A stretch of 64,000 nucleotides of DNA, from assembly GCF_009708075.1 (NCBI RefSeq), contig NZ_WMBT01000006.1, positions 113,906 to 177,905 of the forward strand. Reading direction: 5' to 3'. Below, one piece after another: positions 8,297 to 17,429 of this stretch; the first letter of the stretch is position 1, and every line of letters starts with the position of its first letter. The translations under genes and the position numbers were made by a program. The stretch is from Paracoccus lichenicola (GTDB lineage Bacteria; Pseudomonadota; Alphaproteobacteria; Rhodobacterales; Rhodobacteraceae). The notes under the pieces are model-generated. The model was not told the origin of the DNA. It ran no database searches and saw only the letters and a list, made by a program, of their open reading frames with translations.

Positions 8297-9496
8297 TCAA
8301 AGCAGCGCCTTGAGATCAGCGGTGGTGGCGATGGCTTGGGGGTCGGGGCTGCGGCCCGCCTCGATCAGGCGCTTGCCGATCATAAAGGCGCGAGCGTCGT
8401 TCAGCGCATCCACGGCGATCAGGCGGCTGTTGCGGAAATACCAGACGGACCCGCCATGCTGGCTGTCGCCCGGGCGCGTCACGATCCGGTCATGGCCGGT
8501 CCCCAGGCCCGCGATCTGCAACTTGGCGTCGAACTGGTCCGACCAGAACCAGGGCTTCGGGCGATAGGGCTTGTCCGCCCCCAGGATGTTGTCGGCGACC
8601 GCCTCGGCCATGTCGATGGCGTTGCCCACGCTTTCCAGGCGCAGGCGCCCGTCGGCCCAAGGAAAGCTGGCGCAGTCCCCCGCAGCCCAGATCGCCGGGT
8701 CCGAGGTCCGGCCCAAGGCGTCGGTGGCGATGCCGTTGTCCAGGGTCAGCCCGGCGGTTTGCGCCAGGGCGGTTTCCGGCAGCACGCCGATGCCGGTGAC
8801 GATCAGGTCGGCAGGAAGCTCTCGCCCATCGTTCAGGGCCACGCCGGTCGCGCGGTCGGTGCCGGTGATGTGGGATATGCCGGTGCTTTCCAGGATTTCC
8901 ACCCCATGCGCGCGGTGCAGGGCGCGGATCATGTCCGCCGTTTCGACTGCGGCCACCCGGCCCAGGATGCGCGGCGCGGCCTCGATCACCGTCACCGTCA
9001 GGTCCAGCTTGCGGGCAACCGCCGCGGCCTCAAGCCCGATATAGCCGCCGCCGATCACGATCAGGCGGCGGCCGGGCTGCATCTGCGGGGCAAGCCTATC
9101 CACATCGGCCAGGGCGCGGATCACATGCACGCCCGGCAGATCGCCCCCCATAGCGGCGGGCAGGCGGCGGGCATGGGCACCCAGGGTCAGGGCCAGGGCG
9201 TCATAGGCGACCTGCCCCTTGTCGGTGATGACCACGCGGCGGACCGGGTCGATGGCCTGCGCCGTTTCCCCAAGCCGCAGGATGATGCGCTGGTCGGCCC
9301 ACCAGTCCGTTCCCCGCAGCACCAGGCGGTCCAGGCCCATCTGCCCCAGCAGATAGGCCTTGGACAAAGGCGGGCGCTGATACGGCGCAACGGGTTCCGC
9401 GCCGATCAGCACGATCTCGCCCCCGTGGCCCTTGGCGCGCAGCCGCGCCGCCAGGGACGCCGCCGCCTGTCCCGCCCCCACGATCACGATCTTCAT
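8297..9496 (-). CDS. FAD-dependent ferredoxin/rubredoxin reductase-like oxidoreductase
   Basis: The 399-residue flavoprotein has two dinucleotide-binding folds. An FAD site is at the N-terminus (IVIVGAGQAAASLAARLR) and an NAD(P)H site lies mid-protein (VIGGGYIGLEAAAVARKL). The second FAD contact is AAGDCASF. This layout is that of reductases that feed electrons to ferredoxins of oxygenases or to rubredoxin. No ferredoxin or oxygenase gene is near, so the partner is unknown. The ATG at 9496 starts exactly at the first beta strand; an upstream extension to 9547 would cross the promoter of the divergent peroxiredoxin gene. Confidence 0.85.
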   Translation of the reverse strand: MKIVIVGAGQAAASLAARLRAKGHGGEIVLIGAEPVAPYQRPPLSKAYLLGQMGLDRLVLRGTDWWADQRIILRLGETAQAIDPVRRVVITDKGQVAYDALALTLGAHARRLPAAMGGDLPGVHVIRALADVDRLAPQMQPGRRLIVIGGGYIGLEAAAVARKLDLTVTVIEAAPRILGRVAAVETADMIRALHRAHGVEILESTGISHITGTDRATGVALNDGRELPADLIVTGIGVLPETALAQTAGLTLDNGIATDALGRTSDPAIWAAGDCASFPWADGRLRLESVGNAIDMAEAVADNILGADKPYRPKPWFWSDQFDAKLQIAGLGTGHDRIVTRPGDSQHGGSVWYFRNSRLIAVDALNDARAFMIGKRLIEAGRSPDPQAIATTADLKALL

Positions 9497-9576
9497 GCCG
9501 GTCCCCGCCCGCTGGCCTGTCACCGGGCCGCACCCTATAGTCGCCACGAATCCGTTGCAATTCCAAGGAGGACAGG

Positions 9577-10062
9577 ATGACCATCACCGTCGGAGACAAG
9601 CTGCCCCAGGCCCAGCTGCTGCGCGTGGGAGCGAATGGCCCCGAGGCCGTCGATACCGCCGACCTGGCCCGGGGCCGCGTCGCCCTGTTCGGCGTGCCCG
9701 GCGCCTTCACCGGCACCTGCACCAACGCGCACATGCCCAGCTTCGTGCGCAACGCCGACGCCTTCCGCGCCAAGGGCGTGGACCGGATCGTCTGCATCAC
9801 CGTGAACGATCCCTTCGTGGCCGATGCCTGGGCCAAGGCGACCGGCGCCGACACAGCGGGGATCGAGGTTCTGGCCGATGCCGACGGCAGCCTGACCCGC
9901 GCGCTTGGCCTGGACTTCGACGCCCCGCCCGCCGGGCTGCATGGCCGCTGCAAGCGGTTCGCGGCGCTGCTGAAGGACGGCGCGTTCACCGCGTTCGAGG
10001 TCGAGGACAGCCCCGGCCAGTGCAGCGTCAGCGCGGGCGAGGCGCTTCTGGAAAAGGTGTGA
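9577..10062 (+). CDS. Peroxiredoxin (Prx5 type)
   Basis: This 161-residue thiol peroxidase reduces hydrogen peroxide or organic peroxides. The peroxidatic cysteine is Cys48 in PGAFTGTCTNAH, the Prx5-class motif. Further cysteines in HGRCKRF and PGQCSVS could serve as resolving residues. There is no signal peptide, so it acts in the cytosol. AAGGAGG is well placed upstream. It diverges from the flavoprotein reductase; a functional link between them is possible but not shown. Confidence 0.92.
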   Translation: MTITVGDKLPQAQLLRVGANGPEAVDTADLARGRVALFGVPGAFTGTCTNAHMPSFVRNADAFRAKGVDRIVCITVNDPFVADAWAKATGADTAGIEVLADADGSLTRALGLDFDAPPAGLHGRCKRFAALLKDGAFTAFEVEDSPGQCSVSAGEALLEKV

Positions 10063-10069
10063 CCCCGGC

Positions 10070-10091
10070 GACCGGCGGGCGACCGCCGGTC
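10070..10091. terminator. Hairpin between convergent genes
   Basis: A 9-bp GC stem (10070-10078 with 10083-10091) with a GCGA loop overlaps the end of the following minus-strand gene. There is no clear U run, so termination is only possible. Confidence 0.35.
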
Positions 10092-11220
10092 AGCCTTCCT
10101 TGCGGAAGGGGGTGAAGTCGGCCAGGGCCTCGATCTCCTCGCCCATGGCCTCGCGTTCGCGGTCCAGGTAATCGGCCAGGGCGCGGCCAAACCCCTCGTC
10201 CGCGACCCAGTGCAGGGAATGGGTGGCGACGGGTTCGTATCCCCGCGCCAGCTTGTGTTCGCCCTGCGCCCCCGCCTCGACCCGGGACAGGCCGCGCGCA
10301 ATGGCCACGTCGATGGCCTGGTGATAGCACAGCTCGAAATGCAAAAAGGGGTGGTCCTCGACGCAGCCCCAATAGCGGCCATAGATCGCGTCCGGCCCGA
10401 TGAAGTTCAGCGCGCCTGCCACGGGCCGCCCGTCGCGTTCGGCCAGGACCAGCAGGATGTCGTCGCGCATCGTCTGGTGCAGGTGGTCGAAGAAGGCCCG
10501 CGTCAGATAGGGCCGCCCCCATTTGCGGCTGCCGGTGTCCTGGTAAAAGGCCCAGAAGGCGTCCCAATGGTGCGGCTTCAGGTCGTCGCCCGTCAGGTGC
10601 CGGATCGTGCCGCCGAAGGCCTGCGCCCGGGCGCGTTCCTTGCGCAGATCCTTGCGCTTGCGCGAGGACAGCGCCCCCAGGAAATCGTCGAAGCTGCCAT
10701 AGCCCCGGTTCAACCAGTGGAACTGCTGGGTTACGCGGGGCAGGAAGCCGATCCCGGCCCCGGCCTGCGCCTCCTCTTCCGTGCAGAAGGTGACATGCAC
10801 ACCCGACGCCCCGACGCGTTCGGCGACCCGAGTCAACCCGGCCAGCAGGGATTGCCGCATGGCGGGATCATAGGCCAGCAGCCGCGCGCCGGTCACGGGG
10901 GTGAAGGGCACGGCGGCCTGCAATTTCGGATAATAACGCCCGCCTGCGCGTGTGTAAGCCTCGGCCCAGGCATGGTCGAAGATGTATTCGCCCTGGCTGT
11001 GGGATTTCGCGTAAAGCGGCGCGGCGGCGACCACGCGGCCACCCTCCTCCAGCGTCACATGCAGCGGTTGCCACCCCGTGCCGCGCCCGACCGAGCCGGA
11101 CTCCTCCAATGCCAGCAGAAAGCGATGCGTGGTGAAGGGATTGCCGTCGCCAAGCGCGTCCCAGGTCTCGGCGGGGATCGCGGCGATGCCGGGATGGGTG
11201 GACAGGGTCAGCGCGTTCAT
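10090..11220 (-). CDS. FemAB-like GNAT acyltransferase (DUF482)
   Basis: The 376-residue protein belongs to the DUF482 / FemAB-like family (PF04339), which has a double GNAT fold. Members resemble the aminoacyltransferases that modify peptidoglycan cross-bridges, but their reaction in proteobacteria is not established to my knowledge. Visible segments include ETWDALG and YAKSHSQGEYIFDHAWAEAY in the first half and DRDGRPVAGALNFIG-like and RYWGC in the second. No signal peptide or membrane helix is present, so it is cytosolic. Downstream it converges with the peroxiredoxin gene. Confidence 0.8.
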   Translation of the reverse strand: MNALTLSTHPGIAAIPAETWDALGDGNPFTTHRFLLALEESGSVGRGTGWQPLHVTLEEGGRVVAAAPLYAKSHSQGEYIFDHAWAEAYTRAGGRYYPKLQAAVPFTPVTGARLLAYDPAMRQSLLAGLTRVAERVGASGVHVTFCTEEEAQAGAGIGFLPRVTQQFHWLNRGYGSFDDFLGALSSRKRKDLRKERARAQAFGGTIRHLTGDDLKPHHWDAFWAFYQDTGSRKWGRPYLTRAFFDHLHQTMRDDILLVLAERDGRPVAGALNFIGPDAIYGRYWGCVEDHPFLHFELCYHQAIDVAIARGLSRVEAGAQGEHKLARGYEPVATHSLHWVADEGFGRALADYLDREREAMGEEIEALADFTPFRKEG

Positions 11221-11289
11221 GGGGCCAAGCTAGGCATTGGCAACGGCTTTGTCAGCCGCCCAAGCGCACAATCACGCTTTTGCCTTGGC

Positions 11290-11310
11290 TTAAATATCCC
11301 ACGGGGTGAG
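11290..11310 (+). repeat. Truncated AAATATCC repeat joined to palindromic element
   Basis: TAAATATCCCACGGGG matches the head of the repeat at 50832, but the sequence then runs directly into the palindromic 53-bp element instead of the usual G-rich hairpin. Confidence 0.5.
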
Positions 11311-11355
11311 ACGCGCCCGGAAAAAGGTCCAGTGGACCTTTTTCAGCGGCGAACG
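11303..11355. repeat. 53-bp palindromic repeat, copy 2
   Basis: This block matches 7025-7077 at 50 of 53 positions, with the identical 23-base palindrome at 11321-11343. Two further hairpins follow at once: GCCTGCCGC (11355-11363) with 11367-11375, and GGGGGAC (11377-11383) with 11389-11395. The 180-bp gap is therefore mostly secondary structure. Confidence 0.75.
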
Positions 11356-11399
11356 CCTGCCGCCTTGCGGCAGGCAGGGGGACGTGAAGTCCCCCGGCT

Positions 11400-12152
11400 T
11401 CAGAACGCCGCCCGATAGCCCTCGAAGGTGATGTTGTCCGCCACGCGGCGGGCCAAGGCTTCCTCTCCGGCGCTGCGGATGGTCCAGCACAGGATTGGCA
11501 CGCCCTGCGCCTTCAGCGCGTCCAGGCGCGGATTGGCCAGGTCGGTCTTGTCATGGGACACGAAGCAGGCGCCGGTTTCATTGAAATCGTTGATCCCGGC
11601 CAGGTGGCTGCGGGTTTCCTCGGGCAGGCCGGGCCAGTCTTGTTCCGCATAGCCGCAGGTGGTCAAGCCGACCGGGATTTCCGGGGCCAGCTTGTGAAAA
11701 CCCGCGACCACGTGGGGGTTGAAGGACATGACGGCAACCGGGCCGTCATAGCCCTGCAAGGCCGCAGCCACCGCCTTGTGCAGAAGGCCGACATTCGGAC
11801 CCAGCGACATGTCCTGATCCTTGATCTCGACCAGCAGGGGGACGCGGCCCGCGACCAGATCCAGGAACTGGCGCAGCGTGGGGATGGGGTTGTCCGTGCC
11901 CAGCAGGCGGCGGGCCGCCAAGGCGTCGGGGGCGAAATCCGTCACAAGCCCCGGCGCGCCCGTCAGCCGCGCCAGGTCGTAATCGTGAAACACCATGGGC
12001 GTGCCGTCACGGGCAGGCTGGATGTCCAGCTCGATCCCGTAGCCCGCGTCCATGGCGGCCTGCGCGGCGGCCAGGCTGTTTTCGGGGACGCCGGGACCGT
12101 GCAGGCCGCGATGGGCGAAGGGCGTGGTCAGGAAGACGGGGGGCAGCGCCAT
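11400..12152 (-). CDS. Glycerophosphodiester phosphodiesterase family protein
   Basis: GDPD enzymes hydrolyse glycerophosphodiesters to glycerol 3-phosphate and an alcohol. The 250-residue protein shows the family pattern of FAHRG near the N-terminus, then ENSLAAAQAA, then the metal-binding ELDI and MVFHD. It has no signal peptide, so it should act on internal substrates, like UgpQ. The ATG at 12152 overlaps the last base of the upstream ridA stop (TGATG), so the two are probably co-translated. Confidence 0.88.
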   Translation of the reverse strand: MALPPVFLTTPFAHRGLHGPGVPENSLAAAQAAMDAGYGIELDIQPARDGTPMVFHDYDLARLTGAPGLVTDFAPDALAARRLLGTDNPIPTLRQFLDLVAGRVPLLVEIKDQDMSLGPNVGLLHKAVAAALQGYDGPVAVMSFNPHVVAGFHKLAPEIPVGLTTCGYAEQDWPGLPEETRSHLAGINDFNETGACFVSHDKTDLANPRLDALKAQGVPILCWTIRSAGEEALARRVADNITFEGYRAAF

Positions 12153-12607
12153 CACGCCACCTCGAAGATGGCTTCGATCTCGACCGCGACGCCCAGGGGC
12201 AGCGCGGGGGCGGAGACGGCGGCGCGGGCGTGGCGGCCGGCCTCGCCGAAGACCTCGACCATCAGGTCGGAACAGCCGTTGATGACCTTGGGCTGGTCGG
12301 TGAAATCGGGGGTCGAATTGACGAAGCCCGTCAGCTTGACCACGCGCTTCACCCGGTCCAGATCGCCCACGGCGGCCTTCAGTTGCGCGATCAGCGACAG
12401 ACCGCAGCGGCGCGCGGCGGCGGCGCCGTCCTCGACCGACATGCCGTCGCCCAGCCGGCCCTTGATCAGGCCACCCTCATCCTGGCTGATCTGGCCCGAC
12501 ACGAAGACCAGGTTGCCGGTTTGCACGAAGGGGACGTAATTGGCCGCAGGGGCGGGCGCTGCCGGAAGGGTGATGCCTTTTTCGGCCAAGGTTGCTTCGA
12601 TGCTCAT
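12152..12607 (-). CDS. RidA family protein
   Basis: RidA-type proteins hydrolyse reactive enamine/imine intermediates released by PLP enzymes. The 151-residue length and the segments GNLVFVSGQ and RVVKLTGFVNS match the longer RidA-like subfamily (YjgH/Rid groups), so imine hydrolase activity is likely but not certain. AGGAG precedes the ATG at 12607. It is the first gene of a pair with the phosphodiesterase. A RidA protein would protect against 2-aminoacrylate made by enzymes such as threonine dehydratase, encoded at 21.4 kb. Confidence 0.85.
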   Translation of the reverse strand: MSIEATLAEKGITLPAAPAPAANYVPFVQTGNLVFVSGQISQDEGGLIKGRLGDGMSVEDGAAAARRCGLSLIAQLKAAVGDLDRVKRVVKLTGFVNSTPDFTDQPKVINGCSDLMVEVFGEAGRHARAAVSAPALPLGVAVEIEAIFEVA

Positions 12608-12651
12608 GGAACGCTCCTGTGGTTCGGGCCGAAACCCTAGCGCGGCATCCG

Positions 12652-15600
12652 TCACGCGACCAGAGCCTCGGCGCGTTTCAGATCGACGCTGACCAACTGG
12701 CTCACGCCCTGCTCGACCATGGTCACGCCGAACAGCCGGTCCATGCGCGACATGGTGACGGCGTGGTGGGTGATGATCAGGAAGCGCGTGTCGGTGCGCC
12801 GCGTCATCTCGTCCAGCAGGTCGCAGAAGCGGCTGACATTGGCGTCGTCCAAGGGCGCGTCCACCTCGTCCAGCACGCAGATGGGCGCGGGGTTGGCCAG
12901 GAAGACGGCGAAGATGAGGGCCATGGCGGTCAGGGTCTGCTCGCCCCCCGACAGCAGCGACAGGGTGGACAGCTTCTTGCCCGGCGGCTGGCACAGGATT
13001 TCCAGCCCCGCGTCCAGCGGATCGTCGGATTCGACCAGCGCCAGCCGCGCCTCGCCGCCGCCGAACAGGGTGGTGAACAGCGTGGTGAAGTTGGCGTTCA
13101 CCGCGTCGAAAGCCGCCAGCAGCCGTTCGCGGCCCTCGCGGTTCAGGCTGGCGATGCCCGCGCGCAGCTTGCGGATGGCTTCTTCCAGATCGGCCTTCTC
13201 GGCGGCCAGGCGGTCGCGCTCGGCTTCAAGCTGGCGCTTGTCCTCGTCGGCGCGCAGGTTCACGGCGCCAAGCCCGTCGCGCTGCGTGCGCAGCCGGGCG
13301 ATGCGGTCCTCGAGCGCGGTGGCGGGCGTGTCGGGCAGCGTATCGCCCAGGGATGCCAGCAGGGCCTGAGGCGTCGTCTCGGCTTCGTCCAGGATGCGTG
13401 CGCGGGCGGCAGCCTCGGCATTCCGCGCGGCCTCGCCCCGTGCCTCGCGCGTGGCGCGGGTTTCGCGGGCTTCCGATGCGGCGCGCTCGGCCTCTCGCTC
13501 GGCATGGGCGGCGGTGCGGGCGGCGTCCTCGGCTGCGGACAGGGCAGCGCGGGCGGCGGACAGCCGGGCCTCGGCATCCGCTTCCCGCGCGCGCAGGCTG
13601 GCGCGGCGCTCGGCCAGGGCGGCGGGCTGCGCCTCGGCCCGGGCCAGTTCGTCGATGGCGGCATCGCGGCGGGCGATCAGTTCGGCGGCGCGGCTGCCCG
13701 CCTGTTGCAGGCGCTGCCGCCAGCCGGATTCCTCCCTGGCGATCCGGTGCAGGCGCTTGGCGCGGTCGTCGCCCTCGCGCCGCAACTCGTCCAGGGCGGC
13801 GCGGCGGGACATGGTGGCGATGCGCGCGGCCTCGACCCCGGTGCGGGCGTGGTCCAGAGCCTCTGCCGCCTGGGACCGGTCGGGCAGATCCGACAGGGCG
13901 GCCTGGGCCTGGGCCAGGCGGTCCCGGGCGTCGGCGGCATCCGCCTGGTGGCGGGCCAGTTCCGCGCGGGCCGATTCCGCGCGGCTGCGGATCAGAGACA
14001 GGCCGGATTCGGCCCGCGTCAGGGCACGGGCGGCATCCGACAGGTGCCGTTCCGCATCGCGCCGGGCATCACGGGCCGACCTCTCGGCCCCTGCCGCATC
14101 GGCCAGGACCGCCCGGGCCGCCTCGTGCGCGTCGATGGCGCTGTCCGCCCGGGCCGATGCCTCGGCTGCCCGGGCCGTGACCTCGGCCAGTTGGTTCACC
14201 TGTTGCAGATGCAGCGCGGCGGCGGATGAGGCCTCGCCCGCCACCACCCGCATCCCGTCCCAGCGGACCAGATCGCCTGCGGGCGTGACCAGCCGCTGCC
14301 CCGGTTTCAGCGCGCCCTGCATCGAGGCAGCCGTTGCGGCATCGGTCACCAGACCCACCTGCGACAACCGGCGCGCCAGAACGGCGGGACCGGAGACATG
14401 CGGGGCCAGGGGGGCCGCGCCTTCGGGCAGGGGCTGCGGATCGTCCCACGCGGCCAGCAGGTGCCAGCCGCCCTCGCCATCCCCCGCCAGCCCCGCCCGC
14501 AGGTCGTCGCCGAAAGCCGCGCCGAAGGCCAGTTCGTGTCCCCTGGCGACCGTCACCTGGTCCAGGATCGCCCGGCCGCCGGACTGGTTCCGTTCCACCA
14601 GGCGGCGCAGCGCCGCCATCTCGGCGGCAAGCGCGCCGGCTTCGCCCTCGGCCTCGGCGCGGGCGATGCGGGAACGCGCCTCGGCGGCCTCGGTCCCGGC
14701 GCGGGCGGCCTCGGCCTGGGCCAGGGCGTCCTCGGCAGCCTCGGCCCGGGCCAGGGCAAGCTCTTGCGCCTGCTCGGCCTCGGCCACGGACTGGAGGGCC
14801 GCGGCGCCGGTTTCATCGGCATGGCCGGCACTCGCTCGCGCCTGCGCGGCCGCGCGGTCCGACCGGTCCAGCATGGCGCGCAGGTCCGCCACCAGCCGTT
14901 CCGCCGACTGGTGCCGCGCGGCCAGGCGCGCCGTCTCGTCGGTCAGTTCCGCCAGCCGCCTCTCGATCTCGCGCAGGGCCTCGGCGGCCTCGTCAGCAGC
15001 ATGGGCGGCGGCATCCAGGCGCGCGTCATGCCCCTGCCCGGCTTCCTCCAGTTCGGCCTTTTCCCCGGCCAGCCGCTCCACCACCTCGCCCGCATCGCGG
15101 TTCAGCGCCTCCTCGCGCTCAAGGTCGCGGGCAAGCTGGGCGATGCGGGCTTGCAGGTCGGCGATGGCCTGCGCGGCGCGGGCATCGGCGTCGTCCAGGG
15201 CCTCGCGTTCGACCATGATGCGCGACAGGATGGCGGCGGCGACCTGTTCCTCCTCGCGCAACTCGGGCAGCGCGGCCTCCGCAGCCTCTCGCCGGGCCGA
15301 TGCCTCATTCGAGGCCGCCTCGGCCGCAGCGGCATCGCGGACCGCCCCGGCCAGCGCCTCGGCGGCGGCCAGGCGCGCGGCCTCGGCCTCGGACCAGCGG
15401 CGATAAAGCAGCGCGCCCTCGGCCAGCCGCAGCGCCGCGCCGATCTCGCGGTATCGCGCGGCGGTGCGGGCCTGGCGGGTCAGCGACACCACCTGCGTGG
15501 ACAACTGGTCCAGCGTGTCCTCGACCCGGGTCAGGTTCGCCTCGGCCCCGTTCAGCTTCAGTTCCGCCTCGTGGCGGCGCTGGTAAAGCCCGCTGATCCC

Positions 15601-16104
15601 CGCCGCTTCCTCCAGGATCCGGCGGCGGGACCGCGGCTTGGCGCTGATCAATTCGCTGATCTGCCCTTGCCGCACCAGCGCCGGGCTGTGCGCCCCGGTC
15701 GAAGCGTCCGCGAACAGCATCTGCACGTCGCGCGCCCGAACCTCTTTCCCGTTGATCCTGTAGGCCGACCCTGCGTCGCGGGTGATCCGGCGCACGATGT
15801 CGAACTGATCGTCGTCGTTGAAGCCCGCAGGCGCCAGCCGGTCGCGGTTGTCCACGGTCAGCACCACCTCGGCCTGGGCGCGGGCGGAGCGGCGGGCGGT
15901 GCCCGCGAAGATCACGTCCTCCATCCCCTCGCCGCGCATGGCGGTGGGGCGGTTCTCGCCCATGACCCACCGCAAGGCTTCCAGCAGGTTCGACTTGCCG
16001 CAGCCGTTCGGGCCGACCACGCCGGTCAGCCCCTCGCGGATGACCAGGTCGGTCGGGTCCACGAAGCTCTTGAAGCCGTTGAGGCGAAGCCGGTCGAAGC
16101 GCAA
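12652..16104 (-). CDS. smc: Chromosome segregation ATPase SMC
   Basis: SMC forms the ATP-driven loop-extruding ring that compacts and segregates the chromosome. The 1,150-residue protein has Walker A GPNGCGKSN (residues 31-39), a long Ala/Arg/Glu-rich coiled coil, a hinge in the middle (roughly 490-620) and a second coil. The C-terminal head carries the signature LSLLSGGEQTL and Walker B VLDEVDAPLDD. Length is normal. The ScpA and ScpB partners are not in the window. The coils make long spurious open frames on the other strand. Confidence 0.97.
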   Translation of the reverse strand: MRFDRLRLNGFKSFVDPTDLVIREGLTGVVGPNGCGKSNLLEALRWVMGENRPTAMRGEGMEDVIFAGTARRSARAQAEVVLTVDNRDRLAPAGFNDDDQFDIVRRITRDAGSAYRINGKEVRARDVQMLFADASTGAHSPALVRQGQISELISAKPRSRRRILEEAAGISGLYQRRHEAELKLNGAEANLTRVEDTLDQLSTQVVSLTRQARTAARYREIGAALRLAEGALLYRRWSEAEAARLAAAEALAGAVRDAAAAEAASNEASARREAAEAALPELREEEQVAAAILSRIMVEREALDDADARAAQAIADLQARIAQLARDLEREEALNRDAGEVVERLAGEKAELEEAGQGHDARLDAAAHAADEAAEALREIERRLAELTDETARLAARHQSAERLVADLRAMLDRSDRAAAQARASAGHADETGAAALQSVAEAEQAQELALARAEAAEDALAQAEAARAGTEAAEARSRIARAEAEGEAGALAAEMAALRRLVERNQSGGRAILDQVTVARGHELAFGAAFGDDLRAGLAGDGEGGWHLLAAWDDPQPLPEGAAPLAPHVSGPAVLARRLSQVGLVTDAATAASMQGALKPGQRLVTPAGDLVRWDGMRVVAGEASSAAALHLQQVNQLAEVTARAAEASARADSAIDAHEAARAVLADAAGAERSARDARRDAERHLSDAARALTRAESGLSLIRSRAESARAELARHQADAADARDRLAQAQAALSDLPDRSQAAEALDHARTGVEAARIATMSRRAALDELRREGDDRAKRLHRIAREESGWRQRLQQAGSRAAELIARRDAAIDELARAEAQPAALAERRASLRAREADAEARLSAARAALSAAEDAARTAAHAEREAERAASEARETRATREARGEAARNAEAAARARILDEAETTPQALLASLGDTLPDTPATALEDRIARLRTQRDGLGAVNLRADEDKRQLEAERDRLAAEKADLEEAIRKLRAGIASLNREGRERLLAAFDAVNANFTTLFTTLFGGGEARLALVESDDPLDAGLEILCQPPGKKLSTLSLLSGGEQTLTAMALIFAVFLANPAPICVLDEVDAPLDDANVSRFCDLLDEMTRRTDTRFLIITHHAVTMSRMDRLFGVTMVEQGVSQLVSVDLKRAEALVA

Positions 16105-16235
16105 GCGGGGTTCCTTTTTGTTCTTCCGGGGATTGTCGCATCGCGGGGGTCCGAGTCAACCATATCTGCCCCGGCGCAAGACAGTTTCCACAAGATGCGC
16201 ATGGTGGGACGGCCAATTCTTGCTAGCATCGGGCC

Positions 16236-16610
16236 ATGATCGTCGCCCTGTCCCTGATTCTGGCCTTCCAGCTTGTCGGAGAGATCCTGTCCCGCGCGCT
16301 GGACCTGCCCCTGCCCGGCCCGGTGGTGGGCCTGTGCCTGCTGGTCTTGGCCTGCGTCCTGCGCCCGGCCTTGGCCTGCCGGCTGCGGCCCACGGCCCAG
16401 GGGCTTCTGGCGCATCTGTCGCTGTTCTTCGTGCCCGCGGGCGTGGGGGTGGTGGCGCATTGGCCGGTGCTGCGGCAGCACGGGGCGGGCCTGGCCCTGG
16501 CGATCATGGGGTCCACCGTGCTGGCCATCGCGGCGGGGGCGCTGGCCTTCCAGGCGGTCGCCCGCTGGACCGGATCGGTCGATCCCGAGGCCTTGAAGGA
16601 TCGGCCATGA
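16236..16610 (+). CDS. CidA/LrgA family membrane protein
   Basis: The 124-residue protein has four predicted membrane helices and the holin-like CidA/LrgA pattern, including FQLVGE near the N-terminus and LPLPGPVVGLCLL. These proteins work with a CidB/LrgB partner in envelope homeostasis, autolysis or export of small metabolites; the actual role in this organism is unknown. Its stop overlaps the start of the partner gene. A TAGCAT box at 16224-16229 would place the transcription start on the ATG, so a leaderless transcript is possible. Confidence 0.85.
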   Translation: MIVALSLILAFQLVGEILSRALDLPLPGPVVGLCLLVLACVLRPALACRLRPTAQGLLAHLSLFFVPAGVGVVAHWPVLRQHGAGLALAIMGSTVLAIAAGALAFQAVARWTGSVDPEALKDRP

Positions 16611-17323
16611 CCGATCCCGCGCTGATCTGGTCCTATCTGGCGCAAGGCCCGCTGTTGTGGCTGACGGCGACGCTGGCGGCCTATGTCATCGGCGACGCCC
16701 TGTTCCGCGCGACGGGGCGGCAAAGCTGGGCCAACCCGGTGCTGATCGCGGTGATCGGGCTTGCGGTCCTGCTGGGCGCGACCGGCACCGATTACGCCAC
16801 CTATTTCGAGGGCGCGCAGTTCGTCCACTTCATGCTCGGCCCCGCGACGGTCTGCCTGGCGCTGCCGCTTTACGACAACCTGCCCAGGGTGCGCCGCGCC
16901 TTTTGGCCGATGCTGGCGGGGCTTGCCGTGGGATCGGTGGTGGCGATGGTATCCGCCCTGCTGATCGCGCGGGCCTTCGGGATTTCGGGTCCGGTCCTAG
17001 CGTCCCTGGCGCCCAAATCCACCACGGCCCCGGTCGCCATCGGCATCGCGGAACGCATCGGCGGCCAGCCGACGCTGACGGCGGCCCTGGTGCTGCTGAC
17101 GGGGATCTTCGGGGCCATCGTGGTGACGCCGCTTCTGAACGCGTTGCAGGTGCGGGACTGGCGGGCGAGGGGCTTTGCCGTGGGCGTGGCCGCGCACGGG
17201 ATCGGCACGGCGCGGGCGTTTCAGGTGAACGAGACGGCGGGGGCTTTCTCGGGGATCGGGATGGGACTGAACGCGGTGCTGACGGCGGTGATCGCGCCGT
17301 GGGTGGTGGGGTGGTTCGGGTGA
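16607..17323 (+). CDS. CidB/LrgB family membrane protein
   Basis: The 238-residue protein has about seven membrane helices and the conserved LrgB core LAPKSTTAPVAIGIAERIGG, followed by AAHGIGTARAFQ. The ATG at 16607 overlaps the stop of the CidA-like gene (ATGA), and the pair forms a two-gene operon. A much longer open frame upstream would run antisense through smc and is not credible. The pair could form a membrane complex for export or for control of lysis. Confidence 0.9.
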   Translation: MTDPALIWSYLAQGPLLWLTATLAAYVIGDALFRATGRQSWANPVLIAVIGLAVLLGATGTDYATYFEGAQFVHFMLGPATVCLALPLYDNLPRVRRAFWPMLAGLAVGSVVAMVSALLIARAFGISGPVLASLAPKSTTAPVAIGIAERIGGQPTLTAALVLLTGIFGAIVVTPLLNALQVRDWRARGFAVGVAAHGIGTARAFQVNETAGAFSGIGMGLNAVLTAVIAPWVVGWFG

Positions 17324-17324
17324 G

Positions 17325-17351
17325 TTGACGACAGGATCACCGGTCTATAGC
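17325..17351 (+). promoter_or_regulatory. Possible promoter of the glycosyltransferase gene
   Basis: TTGACG (17325-17330) and TATAGC (17346-17351) are 15 bases apart, shorter than ideal. It begins two bases after the cidB-like stop. Confidence 0.25.
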
Positions 17352-17429
17352 GTGCCGCCCGGTTCATTCGCGACTGCCTCCCCCGTTGCGGGATGCGGCT
17401 GAGCGCATCGAAACTGATGGTGGTTGCTC

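Noticed and set aside
12652..16104. Long open frames antisense to smc, including one of 670 codons at 13394-15406
   Set aside because: They mirror the Ala/Arg/Glu-rich coiled coil of SMC in GC-rich DNA, give low-complexity Arg/Ser/Ala translations and match no family.
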